From Collinsella aerofaciens (GTDB taxonomy: Bacteria; Actinomycetota; Coriobacteriia; Coriobacteriales; Coriobacteriaceae): a DNA stretch of 64,000 nt. Below are positions 34,397-43,556 of this stretch, one piece after another. Under the pieces are notes generated by a model. That model did not search any database, was not told where the DNA came from, and saw nothing but the letters and a program-made list of their open reading frames with translations. The first letter of the stretch is position 1, and each line of letters begins with the position of its first letter. The DNA is taken from contig NZ_CABJDK010000002.1 in NCBI RefSeq assembly GCF_902364355.1, positions 248,001-312,000 of the forward strand. Reading direction: 5' to 3'. The translations under genes and the position numbers were made by a program.

Positions 34397-36072
34397 TGAA
34401 GGAGCTTTCCGAGGTCCTGCAGGATTGGGAGGCCGTGATCGGCCTGGAGATCCATACCGAGCTCACCGCACTCGATACCAAGATGTTCTGCAACTGCAAG
34501 CTTAGCCACGATGACGAGCCCAACGCCAACGTGTGCCCGGTGTGCCTGGGCCTGCCCGGTGCGCTGCCGGTGCCCAACAAGCGCGCCATCGAGAGCATCG
34601 TCAAGGCCGGTCTCGCCACCAACTGCGAGATCCAGCGCCACTCGATGTTCTACCGCAAGCACTACTTCTATCCCGATATGGCCAAGAACTTCCAGACTAC
34701 GCAGGGTCCGGTCGCCTTTGCCATGTACGGTCACCTCGATCTGGATGTGACCGGTCGCGGTGCCGCCGAGCGCCCCGATTGCGCGTTTGGCGAGGCCGAG
34801 GCCCAGAGTCTGGCGAGCGCTTCGGCCAACGCCGAGGGCTTGTCCACGTCCATGACGTCGACCATGCGCGAGGGCAACCAGCGATCCGGTCACCTGGCCA
34901 GCTATGACGCGTCCAACCTGCAGATGCCCGAGCGCCGCGAGGACGGTTCCTACACGGTGCCCATTCGCATCCTGCGCATCCACATGGAGGAGGACGCCGC
35001 CAAGATGGTGCACGTGGGCGGCGCCGAGGGCCGCATTACCGCCGCGGCCGAGTCGCTCGTCGACTACAACCGCTGCGGCACGCCGCTGATTGAGCTCGTC
35101 ACCGAGCCCGATCTGCGCACGCCCGAGGAAGCGCGCCTGTTTATGGAGAAGCTCCGTCGCATCTTTGTGACGCTGGGCATTTCGGACTGCTCCATGGAGA
35201 AGGGTTCCATGCGCTGCGACGGCAACGTGTCGCTGCGCCGCCGCGGCGAGACCAAGCTGGGCACCAAGACCGAGCTCAAGAACCTCAACTCGTTTAAGAG
35301 CCTGCACGACGGCCTTGCCTACGAGATTTGCCGTCAGGCCGAGGTGCTCGAGGAGGGCGGCATCATCTATCAGGAGACCCGCCACTGGGAGCCCAGCCGC
35401 AAGCGCACCGTGGTCATGCGTGTGAAGGAAACGGCCGACGACTATCGTCTGTTCCCCGATCCCGACTTGGCGCCGTTCGACCTGGACGACGAGTTTATCG
35501 ATCGTTGCCGTGGCGAGATCCCCGAGCTGCCCGATGCCAAGCGCGCTCGTTTTGAGGCCGACTTTGGCATTAAGACGGCCGACGCCGAGCAGATTGCCGG
35601 CGACCCGGAGTTTGCCGAGTTCTTTGAGGCCGCCGCTGCCGGTATGGCTGGCAAGGAGGCCCAGACGGTCGCAAACCTGCTGGTCAACGAGATGATCGCC
35701 TACCTTAAGGGAGCGGGTGTGTCGCTCGCCGAGTCCGGCATCGCGCCGGCTCAGGTGGCAGCGCTGGCTAAGCTGCTGGCGACCGACGCCATCAGCTCCA
35801 ACCAGGCGCACGAGGTCTTTGAGGCCATGGCCCAGACCGGCGACGACCCCAATAAGATCGTCGACGAGCGCGGTATGCGTCAGGTGAGCGATGCCGGCGC
35901 GCTGCAGCCGATCGTGGACGAGGTGCTGGCAAACTGTGCCGATCAGGCACAGCAGTATCGTGACGGCAACCAGAAGGTCATCGGCTTTTTGGTGGGCCAG
36001 TGCATGAAGGCGAGCCGCGGCAAGGGCAACCCGAAGCTCTTCAACGAGTTGCTGAGAACGTCGCTCTCGTAG
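34396..36072 (+). CDS. gatB: Aspartyl/glutamyl-tRNA(Asn/Gln) amidotransferase subunit B, with insertion
   Basis: A 558-residue GatB, the kinase subunit that activates the misacylated tRNA. VIGLEIHTEL, the zinc site CNC with CPVCLGLPG, FYRKHYFYPDMAKN, RIHMEEDAAK, LVDYNRCGTPLIE and the tail GFLVGQCMKAS are all conserved. The usual length is about 475. An extra segment of about 55-60 residues (roughly 130-190, rich in Ser, Ala and Thr) interrupts the region before RIHMEED, where other GatB have a short turn. It is the last gene of the operon; an elaborate nested inverted repeat follows seven bases after the stop. Confidence 0.96.
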   Translation: MKELSEVLQDWEAVIGLEIHTELTALDTKMFCNCKLSHDDEPNANVCPVCLGLPGALPVPNKRAIESIVKAGLATNCEIQRHSMFYRKHYFYPDMAKNFQTTQGPVAFAMYGHLDLDVTGRGAAERPDCAFGEAEAQSLASASANAEGLSTSMTSTMREGNQRSGHLASYDASNLQMPERREDGSYTVPIRILRIHMEEDAAKMVHVGGAEGRITAAAESLVDYNRCGTPLIELVTEPDLRTPEEARLFMEKLRRIFVTLGISDCSMEKGSMRCDGNVSLRRRGETKLGTKTELKNLNSFKSLHDGLAYEICRQAEVLEEGGIIYQETRHWEPSRKRTVVMRVKETADDYRLFPDPDLAPFDLDDEFIDRCRGEIPELPDAKRARFEADFGIKTADAEQIAGDPEFAEFFEAAAAGMAGKEAQTVANLLVNEMIAYLKGAGVSLAESGIAPAQVAALAKLLATDAISSNQAHEVFEAMAQTGDDPNKIVDERGMRQVSDAGALQPIVDEVLANCADQAQQYRDGNQKVIGFLVGQCMKASRGKGNPKLFNELLRTSLS

Positions 36073-36078
36073 CTGCGA

Positions 36079-36221
36079 GGCCGGGGAAGCCCCGAGTCGC
36101 CGGGGTATTTCCTCCAAATTTCAAACAGTCCTATGCAAGACGAAGGCCACATTTAGTGGCCTTCTTTGCATGCGGAACTCATTTGGAGGAAATACCCCGG
36201 CGACTCGGGGCTTCCCCGGCC
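36079..36221. repeat. Perfect 41-bp inverted repeat enclosing the gatCAB terminator
   Basis: Arms 36079-36119 and 36181-36221 are exact complements over 41 bases. The 61-base spacer holds a separate perfect hairpin, GAAGGCCAC (36142-36150) with GTGGCCTTC (36156-36164) and then TTTGC, an ordinary terminator. The same architecture with unrelated sequence is seen at 56250-56383. Confidence 0.9.
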
Positions 36222-36267
36222 AGACGACTCGGCCGTTCGGGTCAGGTGGGCTGGATTGAATTTGGTG

Positions 36268-36299
36268 AATGAGGGCGCCGATGGCGCCCTCATTCTTTA
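36268..36299. terminator. Bidirectional terminator before the araC gene end
   Basis: AATGAGGGCGCC and GGCGCCCTCATT are 12-bp perfect arms with a three-base loop, followed by CTTTAT. It borders the stop of the minus-strand regulator. Confidence 0.8.
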
Positions 36300-37295
36300 T
36301 ATATGTTGGGAGCGCCAAGCGGTGGGGGTGGTGCCGGTGTGTTGCTTGAAGGCTTGGGCGAAGGCGGCCTGCTGAGGGTAGCCTAGACGCTCTGCCACCT
36401 GCGCTATCGTCAGCGAGCTGTCGGCCAAAAGGTCCTGTGCTCGCTTCATACGGCGTCTGCGGATGTAGGCGCCCAGGGACTCGCCAGTTTGGGCCTTAAA
36501 GGTGGCGCATAGCTTGGAGCGGCTTGTGTAGAGCCTCTCGGCCACTTCGTTGACACCCACACGCCTGCCTTTGTCGAGCGCGCACTCAATCATCGCCGTC
36601 GCTTCCTCGGCAATGGTCACGCTGGCGCGTGTGTCTGCCGCCTGCTGCGCCTGCTTGTGGGCCGCGCGCGAACAGGCGAGCTCCGCGACCATGGTCTCCA
36701 CGATGCCTTGCATATAGACGTGTCCGCCTACGGCGCGAGCGCGGTCCTCGTTGATTCGACGTAGTGTGTGGCAGATGGCAGATGCTGCCTCCTCGTGCCA
36801 CGACTCGGCAAACGCCTCAAAGACCCCCGCGAACTCGGCGGGATAGCGATGCTCCAACTCGTCAAAATAACCGGGCAAAAAGAGGACCGAGCGCGAGTGG
36901 TAGAGCTGCCCTGCAAACAGCGGGCTTAGCTCCTCGCCGCAGCTGTCTTGGATAAAGCTGCAGACTGCGCTGCTCGGCCACGGCCCACGCAGCGGCTTGA
37001 GGTTCGCAGGCGTTATGCCGGCTTCGGGCATGCACATGAGCGTGGGCGCGCTGACCTCGCTCACGCACGCGTACGGTTCGGGCGTGTATTCGGCTAGGTG
37101 CATGTTGTGCATCGGGGTAATGAAATGCTCCATGACGATGCAAGTGGGGGAGAGGGGCATGATCCATGCGCGTCCGTGCGCCCGATCGTTTGCCACCTCA
37201 CCGGTAAAGACGGCGCCCTTGCCGGAAAGTTGCAGGCCAAACTGCTCAAACTGCGGTGCGTAGAGCTCGGTTATATCGGTTGCTGCCCGCCGCAT
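36297..37295 (-). CDS. AraC-family transcriptional regulator
   Basis: A 332-residue regulator with an unrecognised N-terminal sensory region (about 1-230) and a C-terminal AraC/XylS DNA-binding domain: first helix-turn-helix in VGVNEVAERLYTSRSKLCATFKAQTGESL, second in SLTIAQVAERLGYPQQAAFAQAFKQHTGTTP. The ATG at 37295 with GGAAGGGG upstream is chosen; an in-frame TTG at 37343 would add 16 residues and lacks a binding site. It diverges from two ABC half-transporter genes that it probably controls. In known systems (YbtA-YbtPQ type) such regulators sense siderophores; here that is inference. Confidence 0.88.
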   Translation of the reverse strand: MRRAATDITELYAPQFEQFGLQLSGKGAVFTGEVANDRAHGRAWIMPLSPTCIVMEHFITPMHNMHLAEYTPEPYACVSEVSAPTLMCMPEAGITPANLKPLRGPWPSSAVCSFIQDSCGEELSPLFAGQLYHSRSVLFLPGYFDELEHRYPAEFAGVFEAFAESWHEEAASAICHTLRRINEDRARAVGGHVYMQGIVETMVAELACSRAAHKQAQQAADTRASVTIAEEATAMIECALDKGRRVGVNEVAERLYTSRSKLCATFKAQTGESLGAYIRRRRMKRAQDLLADSSLTIAQVAERLGYPQQAAFAQAFKQHTGTTPTAWRSQHI

Positions 37296-37415
37296 TTTCA
37301 AAAGCGTCCCCTTCCTTTGCGGAAACGTCCATGCCTGGCTCAATTGTGTGCCTCGGCTAACACGCCAATGATAAGTTTCTTACGGTTAACTCTCAAGCCG
37401 TTAGAAAGGAATCTC

Positions 37416-39239
37416 ATGGCAAAGGGATCAAAAAAGGAAGGTGGCGGCATCGGCGAGCTGCTTGCATATGCCGGTGACCGTAAATTCCTAACGTATTTGG
37501 GCATGGCCCTCTCGGCGTTCTCGCAGCTGCTGGGCTTTGGCCCGTACGTCTGCATCTGGTTTGTTGCGCGAGATCTTATCGCCGTGGCGCCCAACTGGAG
37601 CGAGGCCACCGACATCGCGATGTATGGTTGGTGGGCTGTGGGCTTTGCCCTGGCGAGCATTGTGGTTTATTTCGTGGGACTCATGTGCACGCACCTGTCC
37701 GCGTTTCGCTGCGCGTCCAATATCCGCAAGGCTACGAGCGAGCATCTGCTTAAGCTGCCGCTCGGCTACTTTGACACGCACGCCACCGGTGAGCTGCGCC
37801 GTATCGTCGACGGCTGCGCCGCCTCCACCGAGACGCTGCTCGCGCACATGCTGCCCGATATCGCCGGTGCCACCGCCATGGTCGTGGGCCTGCTTGTGCT
37901 GCTATTTGCCCTCGATTGGCGTTTGGGTGCGGCATGCTTAATCTCGGTCGTCGTTTCGTTTTGTGCCATGGCCACCATGATGAGCGGCAAGGGCGCCGAG
38001 TTTATGAAGGCTTACATGGGCGCGCTGGTCAAGATGAACAAGACCGGCACCGAATACGTACGCGGCATCCCCGTGGTCAAGGTATTCCAGCAGACGGTCT
38101 ACTCCTTTAAGGCTTTCCACGATGCAATCGCCGAATACGCCGATATGGCGCAAAACTATGCGGGTACGTTTTGCCGGGGTCCGCAGGTGCTCAACCTTAC
38201 CGCGCTCAACGGCCTTGTGGCATTTCTTTTGCCTGTGGCGCTGCTGCTGGCGCCGGGCGAGACGGCCTTCGCGCACTTTATGGTCAATTTTACGTTTTAC
38301 GCGATCTTTTCGGCCGTGGTGCCGACGGCCATGACCAAGCTCATGTTTGTGGGCGAGGCCTCTCAGATGAGTGCCGATTCGCTGGCTCGTATTCGAAGCG
38401 TCATGGGTTCCAAACAGCTCTCCGTGCCTGCCCAGCCCAAGCACTCCGCCGGTAGCGATGTGCGCTTTGAGGACGTGAGCTTTACCTACGAAGGTGCCGA
38501 AGCACCTGCCGTTAGCCATGTGAGCTTTAACGTTTCCGCGGGTAGCACCCTCGCCCTGGTGGGTCCCTCGGGCGGCGGTAAGTCAACCTGCGCCAGCCTG
38601 ATCCCGCGTTTTTGGGATGTTTCTTCGGGTCGAGTGCTCGTAGGCGGTGTGGACGTTCGCGACATGGACCCGCACGAGCTTATGGACCAGGTTGCCTTCG
38701 TGTTCCAGACCAACCAGCTGTTCCGGCAAACACTTGCCGATAACGTGCGTGCCTCCAAGCCCACGGCCACTGACGACGAAGTGCGTGCGGCCCTCTCCGC
38801 AGCTCAGTGCGACGACATTGTGGCCAAGCTCCCGCAGGGTATTAACACCATGCTCGGTGCTGGAGGGGCATATCTTTCGGGCGGCGAGGTGCAGCGCGTA
38901 GCACTCGCCCGCGCGATCCTTAAAGACGCGCCTATCGTGGTGCTCGATGAGGCCACGGCGTTTGCCGACCCCGAGAACGAGGCGCTCATCCAGCGTGCCT
39001 TTAGCAAGCTGGCGGCGGGTCGCACAGTCATTATGATCGCGCACCGGCTTTCGACCGTGGTGGGGGCCGACAAGATCGTGGTGCTCAACCAAGGTAGCGT
39101 GCAGGAGACTGGCACCCATGCCAAGCTGCTGTCCCAAAACGGTCTATACGCCAAGATGTGGGCCGAATACGAACAGACCGCGAGCTGGAAGATCACTGCT
39201 GCCGCGGATGCCGCCGTCACGAAGGGAGGCGAGGCCTAA
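37416..39239 (+). CDS. ABC transporter, fused permease/ATPase (first of a pair)
   Basis: A 607-residue half-transporter with a type IV exporter fold. Membrane domain about 25-320 (FGPYVCIWFVARDLI start), then ATPase domain: Walker A GPSGGGKST, Q-loop FVFQTNQLF, signature LSGGEVQRVAL, Walker B IVVLDEATAFAD with catalytic glutamate. Both active sites of the pair appear complete, unlike the exporter at 12.7 kb. AGAAAGG precedes the ATG. The combination of a divergent AraC gene and two fused ABC proteins with short N-termini is like the YbtPQ/IrtAB group, which imports metal-siderophores despite an exporter fold. Export of a drug or peptide is the alternative. Confidence 0.88.
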   Translation: MAKGSKKEGGGIGELLAYAGDRKFLTYLGMALSAFSQLLGFGPYVCIWFVARDLIAVAPNWSEATDIAMYGWWAVGFALASIVVYFVGLMCTHLSAFRCASNIRKATSEHLLKLPLGYFDTHATGELRRIVDGCAASTETLLAHMLPDIAGATAMVVGLLVLLFALDWRLGAACLISVVVSFCAMATMMSGKGAEFMKAYMGALVKMNKTGTEYVRGIPVVKVFQQTVYSFKAFHDAIAEYADMAQNYAGTFCRGPQVLNLTALNGLVAFLLPVALLLAPGETAFAHFMVNFTFYAIFSAVVPTAMTKLMFVGEASQMSADSLARIRSVMGSKQLSVPAQPKHSAGSDVRFEDVSFTYEGAEAPAVSHVSFNVSAGSTLALVGPSGGGKSTCASLIPRFWDVSSGRVLVGGVDVRDMDPHELMDQVAFVFQTNQLFRQTLADNVRASKPTATDDEVRAALSAAQCDDIVAKLPQGINTMLGAGGAYLSGGEVQRVALARAILKDAPIVVLDEATAFADPENEALIQRAFSKLAAGRTVIMIAHRLSTVVGADKIVVLNQGSVQETGTHAKLLSQNGLYAKMWAEYEQTASWKITAAADAAVTKGGEA

Positions 39240-40997
39240 ATGTTCGCCTCATTCCAAAAGAAGTATTTCCTATCCGATAAAGGCGTCGCCGGCGTAAAAC
39301 GCGGCATTTTCTGGACCGCGCTCACCAATCTCATTACCATGGCCGGCATGGGCTTATTGTTCCTGGTCATGGCCGGTTTTGTCGAACATCTCGCCACCGG
39401 TGCCGACCTGCCGGATGCCCTGCCGATTGTGGGCGGCCTCCTGGTCTTTTTCGTGTTGCTCTTTGCCTCTAACTGGCAGCAGTATTACTACACCTACTGC
39501 ATCTTTTACGAGGAGTGCGGCAAGCAGCGTATGGAGATCGCCGAGCGCTTGCGCAAGCTGCCGCTGTCGTTTTTTGGCCGTCGTGATCTGGCCGATTTAA
39601 CCGAGACCATCATGGGCGACGTCCAGGCCATGGAGCACGCCTACAGCCACGTGCTGGGAGAGCTTTGGGGTGCCATCATCGCAAGTGCCATCGTGTTCGT
39701 GGCGTCACTGTTCTTTTGCTGGCAGCTGGCGATTGCGGCGTTTTGGAGCGTGCCCGTGGCCTTTGTCGTGCTGTATCTGACACGCGGGCCCATGACCCCG
39801 GTGTTCGACCATGTGCGCGCCGAGAAGGTCAAGGTCACCGAGGCGATCCAGGAGACGCTCGACTGCGTGCGCGAGATCCGCGCCACCAACCAGGAGGCCC
39901 ATTATCTTGAGGGGCTCAACGCCGTGATCGATGCCGAGGAGCGCGAGACCACCAAAGGCGAGCTCGCCAACGGGCTTTTGGTCAACTCCGCCTTTGCCAT
40001 CCTGCGCCTGGGGATTGCCACCACGTTGGTCACGGGCGCTGCGATGGTCGCCTCCGGCCGGGTCGACTTTTTGGTGATGTTTGCCTTCCTGCTCATGGTG
40101 AGCCGCATCTATGCGCCCTTCGATCAGGCACTGATGCTGATGTCCGAGCTGTTTGCCGCCGAGTCGTCGGCCAAGCGCATGCGCTCCATCATGGAAGAGC
40201 CCGTGGCGCGGGGCAGCGAGCAGTTTGAGCCCGTAGGTCATGACGTGGTGTTCGATCACGTGGCATTTGGTTATGGTGCGGGCGAGGACGGCCGCTCCGG
40301 CGAGAAAGTTCTTACCGATGTGAGCTTTGCCGCCAAAGAAGGGGAGGTCACGGCACTGGTCGGTCCTTCGGGTTCCGGTAAGTCCACGGTGAGCCGCCTG
40401 GCCGCGCGCTTTTGGGACGCCACCGAAGGCACGGTCACCGTGGGCGGCGTGGATGTTGCGAGCGTGGATCCCGAGGTGTTGCTGCGCGACTACGCCATTG
40501 TGTTCCAAGACGTGCTGCTCTTTGACGACACGGTGATGGGAAACATCCGTCTTGGTCGTCGCGATGCCACCGATGAGGAAGTGCTTGCTGCCGCGCGTGC
40601 CGCCAACTGCGACGAGTTTGTGAGCCGCATGCCGCAGGGCTATGACACCATGATCGGCGAGAACGGCTCCAAGCTGTCCAGCGGTGAGCGCCAGCGCATC
40701 TCTATCGCCCGCGCGCTGCTCAAAGACGCGCCGATCGTGTTGCTGGACGAGGCGACGGCGAGTTTAGATGTGGAGAACGAGACCGTGGTGCAGCAGGCGC
40801 TCTCCCGCCTGCTCGCAGGCAAGACGGTTATCGTTATTGCCCACCGTATGCGTACGGTGGAAAATGCCGACAAAATCGTTGTACTCAAGGATGGTGTGGT
40901 TGCCGAGCAGGGCACTCCGGCGCAGCTCAAGGCGGCAGGTGGAGAATTCGCCCGCATGGTGGCGCTGCAAAAGGAAGCAGCTACCTGGCAGTTGTAA
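39240..40997 (+). CDS. ABC transporter, fused permease/ATPase (second of a pair)
   Basis: A 585-residue partner of the preceding protein, starting on the base after its stop codon. Membrane domain about 20-320, with NWQQYYYTYCIFYEECGKQR and RLRKLPLSFFGRRDLADLTE in the coupling-helix region, then Walker A GPSGSGKST, Q-loop IVFQDVLLF, signature LSSGERQR (serine for the first glycine), and Walker B IVLLDEATASLD. It should form a heterodimer with the first subunit. The transcript probably ends at the AAAGGGACaGTCCCTTT palindrome just downstream. Confidence 0.88.
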   Translation: MFASFQKKYFLSDKGVAGVKRGIFWTALTNLITMAGMGLLFLVMAGFVEHLATGADLPDALPIVGGLLVFFVLLFASNWQQYYYTYCIFYEECGKQRMEIAERLRKLPLSFFGRRDLADLTETIMGDVQAMEHAYSHVLGELWGAIIASAIVFVASLFFCWQLAIAAFWSVPVAFVVLYLTRGPMTPVFDHVRAEKVKVTEAIQETLDCVREIRATNQEAHYLEGLNAVIDAEERETTKGELANGLLVNSAFAILRLGIATTLVTGAAMVASGRVDFLVMFAFLLMVSRIYAPFDQALMLMSELFAAESSAKRMRSIMEEPVARGSEQFEPVGHDVVFDHVAFGYGAGEDGRSGEKVLTDVSFAAKEGEVTALVGPSGSGKSTVSRLAARFWDATEGTVTVGGVDVASVDPEVLLRDYAIVFQDVLLFDDTVMGNIRLGRRDATDEEVLAAARAANCDEFVSRMPQGYDTMIGENGSKLSSGERQRISIARALLKDAPIVLLDEATASLDVENETVVQQALSRLLAGKTVIVIAHRMRTVENADKIVVLKDGVVAEQGTPAQLKAAGGEFARMVALQKEAATWQL

Positions 40998-41005
40998 GAA
41001 GGGGC

Positions 41006-41022
41006 AAAGGGACAGTCCCTTT
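41006..41022. terminator. GGGACAGTCCC palindrome after the ABC pair
   Basis: AAAGGGAC-A-GTCCCTTT is a perfect 8-bp palindrome eight bases after the stop, ending in TTTC. Its core matches the terminator at 7687-7726. Confidence 0.5.
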
Positions 41023-41064
41023 CTCACATTGACAATCGGTTACTCCGCATCGTTAATTTTCAAA

Positions 41065-41084
41065 AGGTTAGCCATGGCTGACCT
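41065..41084. promoter_or_regulatory. Palindromic operator candidate for the P-type ATPase operon
   Basis: AGGTTAGCC-AT-GGCTGACCT has 9-bp arms with one mismatch. The half-site AGGTTAGCC recalls DtxR/IdeR metalloregulator boxes, but the spacing is wider than the classical 19-bp box. Between it and the next gene, two small perfect hairpins occur (GGTGCT-GA-AGCACC, 41144-41157; TGCCGC/GCGGCA, 41159-41177). Confidence 0.45.
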
Positions 41085-41192
41085 AGATAGTTAGATAAAA
41101 TTGAGATATTTCAAAAGCGTGCTCGAGCAAACTTGTTTACTCGGGTGCTGAAGCACCATGCCGCGTCCAATGCGGCAAAAGGGAGAAGCAAC

Positions 41193-41438
41193 ATGAAGAA
41201 GTCGACGTTCAATACCCTGCTTGTCGGTGGCGGTTTTCTGCTTGGCACGGCCGGCATCAAGCTGCTTACCAGCGCTCCGGTCAAGAATGCCTGCGTTCAG
41301 GGCATTGCGTGCGGCATGCGCATCAAGAACGGCTACCAGGACATGGTCGAGCAGGCCAAGGCTAATGTTGACGACATGGTTGCCGAGGCTGCTTACATCA
41401 CCCAGAGCGAGGCCGCTGCTGACGAGGCAGCCGAGTAA
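41193..41438 (+). CDS. Small DUF6110-like protein associated with the P-type ATPase
   Basis: An 81-residue protein. It begins with a hydrophobic segment (FNTLLVGGGFLLGTAGIKLL, residues 6-25) and continues with VKNACVQGIACGMRIKNGYQDMVEQA split by a conserved cysteine pair, then an acidic, Ala-rich tail. I recognise the pattern as the small proteins (DUF6110) commonly encoded just before heavy-metal P-type ATPases; their role is unknown, and a metal chaperone or accessory subunit is conceivable. GGGAGAAG precedes the ATG. The next gene starts 18 bases after its stop. Confidence 0.65.
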   Translation: MKKSTFNTLLVGGGFLLGTAGIKLLTSAPVKNACVQGIACGMRIKNGYQDMVEQAKANVDDMVAEAAYITQSEAAADEAAE

Positions 41439-41456
41439 CGCTCCCAGGCACAAACT

Positions 41457-43532
41457 ATGAGATTCTCGATTATTAGCGAGATCCCCGGCAGGACCCGTCT
41501 TCAATTGGCGGGTCCTGTGCCAGAGAGCGATCTCGATGCACTTCTTAAGCTCAGCGGCGATATCGACGGCGTGCACAAGGTGCGCGTGTATGGCCGCATT
41601 GGCCAGATGGCGCTGGAGTACGACGAGCCGCGCCGCGCGAGCGTGCTCGACGCCTTGGGCGCACTCGATGCTCAAGCTATCGCCGATGCCAAGTCGGGCT
41701 ACGTGATGCAACTCGAGCCGCGCAAGCACAAACTCGTTATGGACCTGGCGACACTCGTCGGCGCCCATTACGCACGTCGCTGGTTCCTGCCGACGCCTCT
41801 ACGTGCGGTGTTTGTCGTGGCCGGTTACATGGCATTTTTGCGCGCTGCCCTTCATGAGCTGGCGCAGCCACGCCTGACCGTTCCTGTGCTCGACGCTTCG
41901 GCCATCGGCATTTCGTTCGTCAAGCGTGATGTTGACACCGCGGGCCAGACAATGTTCCTGCTCAACGTGGGCGAGCTGCTCGAGGACTACACCCGCGCCA
42001 TGAGCGAAAACGAGCTCATCAACTCGCTGCTCGATGTGCCCGACAAGGCGCAAAAGATCGTCGGCGACACCGAGGTAAGCGTTGCCGCGACCGAGCTCGA
42101 GCCCGGCGATCTGGTCGCCGTGCGCACCGGCATGTCCATTTGCATCGACGGTGTTGTCGAGCAGGGGAGCGCCATGGTCAACCAGGCGACCCTGACCGGC
42201 GAGCCGCTTGCCGTCGAGCGCAGCGTGGGCGACGACGTGTTCGCCGGCACCGTCGTGGAGGACGGCAGTATCCTGGTGCGCGTGCGCGCCAACACGGCAC
42301 AGACCAAGCTGCGCTCGATTGTCTCACTCGTGCAGACGGCCGACTCGCTCAAGTCCGAGGGCCAGTCGCACATGGAAGACCTCGCCAACAAGATCGTCCC
42401 GTGGAACTTCCTGCTCGCGGGCCTTGTCGCTCTCACCACGCGTAGCCTCATTAAGACCTCGGCGGCGCTGATGGTCGACTACTCGTGCGCACTCAAGCTC
42501 ACGGGTTCCGTCGCCGTCATGACTGCCATGAGCGATGCTGCCAAGATGGGCGTCATGGTCAAGGGCGCGAAGTACTTTGAGTCGTTTGCCAAGGCCGACA
42601 CCATTGTGTTTGATAAGACCGGCACGCTCACCGAGGCGCAGCCGCGTCTTGCCTGCGTGCTCACCACCGACGGCTGGAGCGAGGACGAGGTCCTGCGCCT
42701 TTCTGCTTGCTTGGAGGAGCATTTCCCGCATCCGGTGGCGCGCGCCGTCGTCAACGCTGCTCGCGAGCGTGGGCTCGAGCACCGCGAGCGCCATGCCGCC
42801 GTCGAGTACATCGTGGCGCACGGCATCGCTTCCTCCATCGAAGGGCGTCGCGCGATTATCGGTTCGGCACACTTTGTGTTTGAGGATGAGGGCGCGCAGC
42901 TCGATTCCGACATTAAGGAGCGCATTGAGTCCCAGATGCAGGGCCTGTCGCCGCTGTATCTGGCGGTCGACGGCAAGGTCGTCGGCGTGCTCGGCATCGA
43001 GGATCCGCTCAAGCCCGGCGTCCGTGAGGCCATCGCCGACCTACATGCGCTGGGCGTCAAGCATGTCGTTATGCTCACGGGCGATTCGGAGCGCACGGCC
43101 GAGCGCATTGCGCGCGAGGCGGGTGTCGACGAGTTTAAGGCCGAGCTGCTGCCCGAGGACAAGTACGCCTATGTGGAGCGCATTAAGGGTGAGGGGCGCC
43201 ACGTTGCCATGGTGGGCGACGGCGTCAACGATTCGCCGGCACTCGGTTTGGCCGACGTGGGGCTGGCAATGGGTGGCGGAAGCGACATCGCCAAGGAGGT
43301 CGCCGATATCATCCTGACCGACACGGATCTGGCCGCGATCGTGCGTTTGCGCCGCATGAGCCAGGGCCTCATTGATCGTCTGACGAGCTCCTACTCTAAG
43401 GTGATGCTTACCAACTCAGCGCTCCTGGCGCTGGGCATTACCGGCGCGATTACCCCGCAGACGTCGTCGCTGCTGCACAACGGCTCGACGATTGCCTACA
43501 GTCTGAGCAACGCGAAGGCTTACCTGCGTTAG
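41457..43532 (+). CDS. Heavy-metal-translocating P-type ATPase (P1B-like)
   Basis: A 691-residue ATPase. The N-terminus (IISEIPGRTRLQLAGP to about residue 65) is a heavy-metal-domain-like fold without the usual CxxC. The actuator motif TGEPL, phosphorylation site FDKTGTLTEA, HP motif FPHPVARAVV and hinge GDGVNDSPALGLADVGLAMG are intact. The transmembrane metal motif is not CPC: it reads DYSCALKLTGSVAVMTAM. This SCA variant with an IPGR-type N-terminus is found in a subgroup often paired with DUF6110 proteins. The transported metal cannot be told from sequence; manganese, iron or zinc are candidates. A perfect 16-bp terminator follows. Confidence 0.88.
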   Translation: MRFSIISEIPGRTRLQLAGPVPESDLDALLKLSGDIDGVHKVRVYGRIGQMALEYDEPRRASVLDALGALDAQAIADAKSGYVMQLEPRKHKLVMDLATLVGAHYARRWFLPTPLRAVFVVAGYMAFLRAALHELAQPRLTVPVLDASAIGISFVKRDVDTAGQTMFLLNVGELLEDYTRAMSENELINSLLDVPDKAQKIVGDTEVSVAATELEPGDLVAVRTGMSICIDGVVEQGSAMVNQATLTGEPLAVERSVGDDVFAGTVVEDGSILVRVRANTAQTKLRSIVSLVQTADSLKSEGQSHMEDLANKIVPWNFLLAGLVALTTRSLIKTSAALMVDYSCALKLTGSVAVMTAMSDAAKMGVMVKGAKYFESFAKADTIVFDKTGTLTEAQPRLACVLTTDGWSEDEVLRLSACLEEHFPHPVARAVVNAARERGLEHRERHAAVEYIVAHGIASSIEGRRAIIGSAHFVFEDEGAQLDSDIKERIESQMQGLSPLYLAVDGKVVGVLGIEDPLKPGVREAIADLHALGVKHVVMLTGDSERTAERIAREAGVDEFKAELLPEDKYAYVERIKGEGRHVAMVGDGVNDSPALGLADVGLAMGGGSDIAKEVADIILTDTDLAAIVRLRRMSQGLIDRLTSSYSKVMLTNSALLALGITGAITPQTSSLLHNGSTIAYSLSNAKAYLR

Positions 43533-43556
43533 CAGACGTGTTCGCCCACGTTATCT

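Noticed and set aside
41140..41180. NiCo (czcD) or manganese riboswitch before the P-type ATPase
   Set aside because: Two small hairpins exist, but the multi-helix junctions and conserved loops of these riboswitches are not visible.
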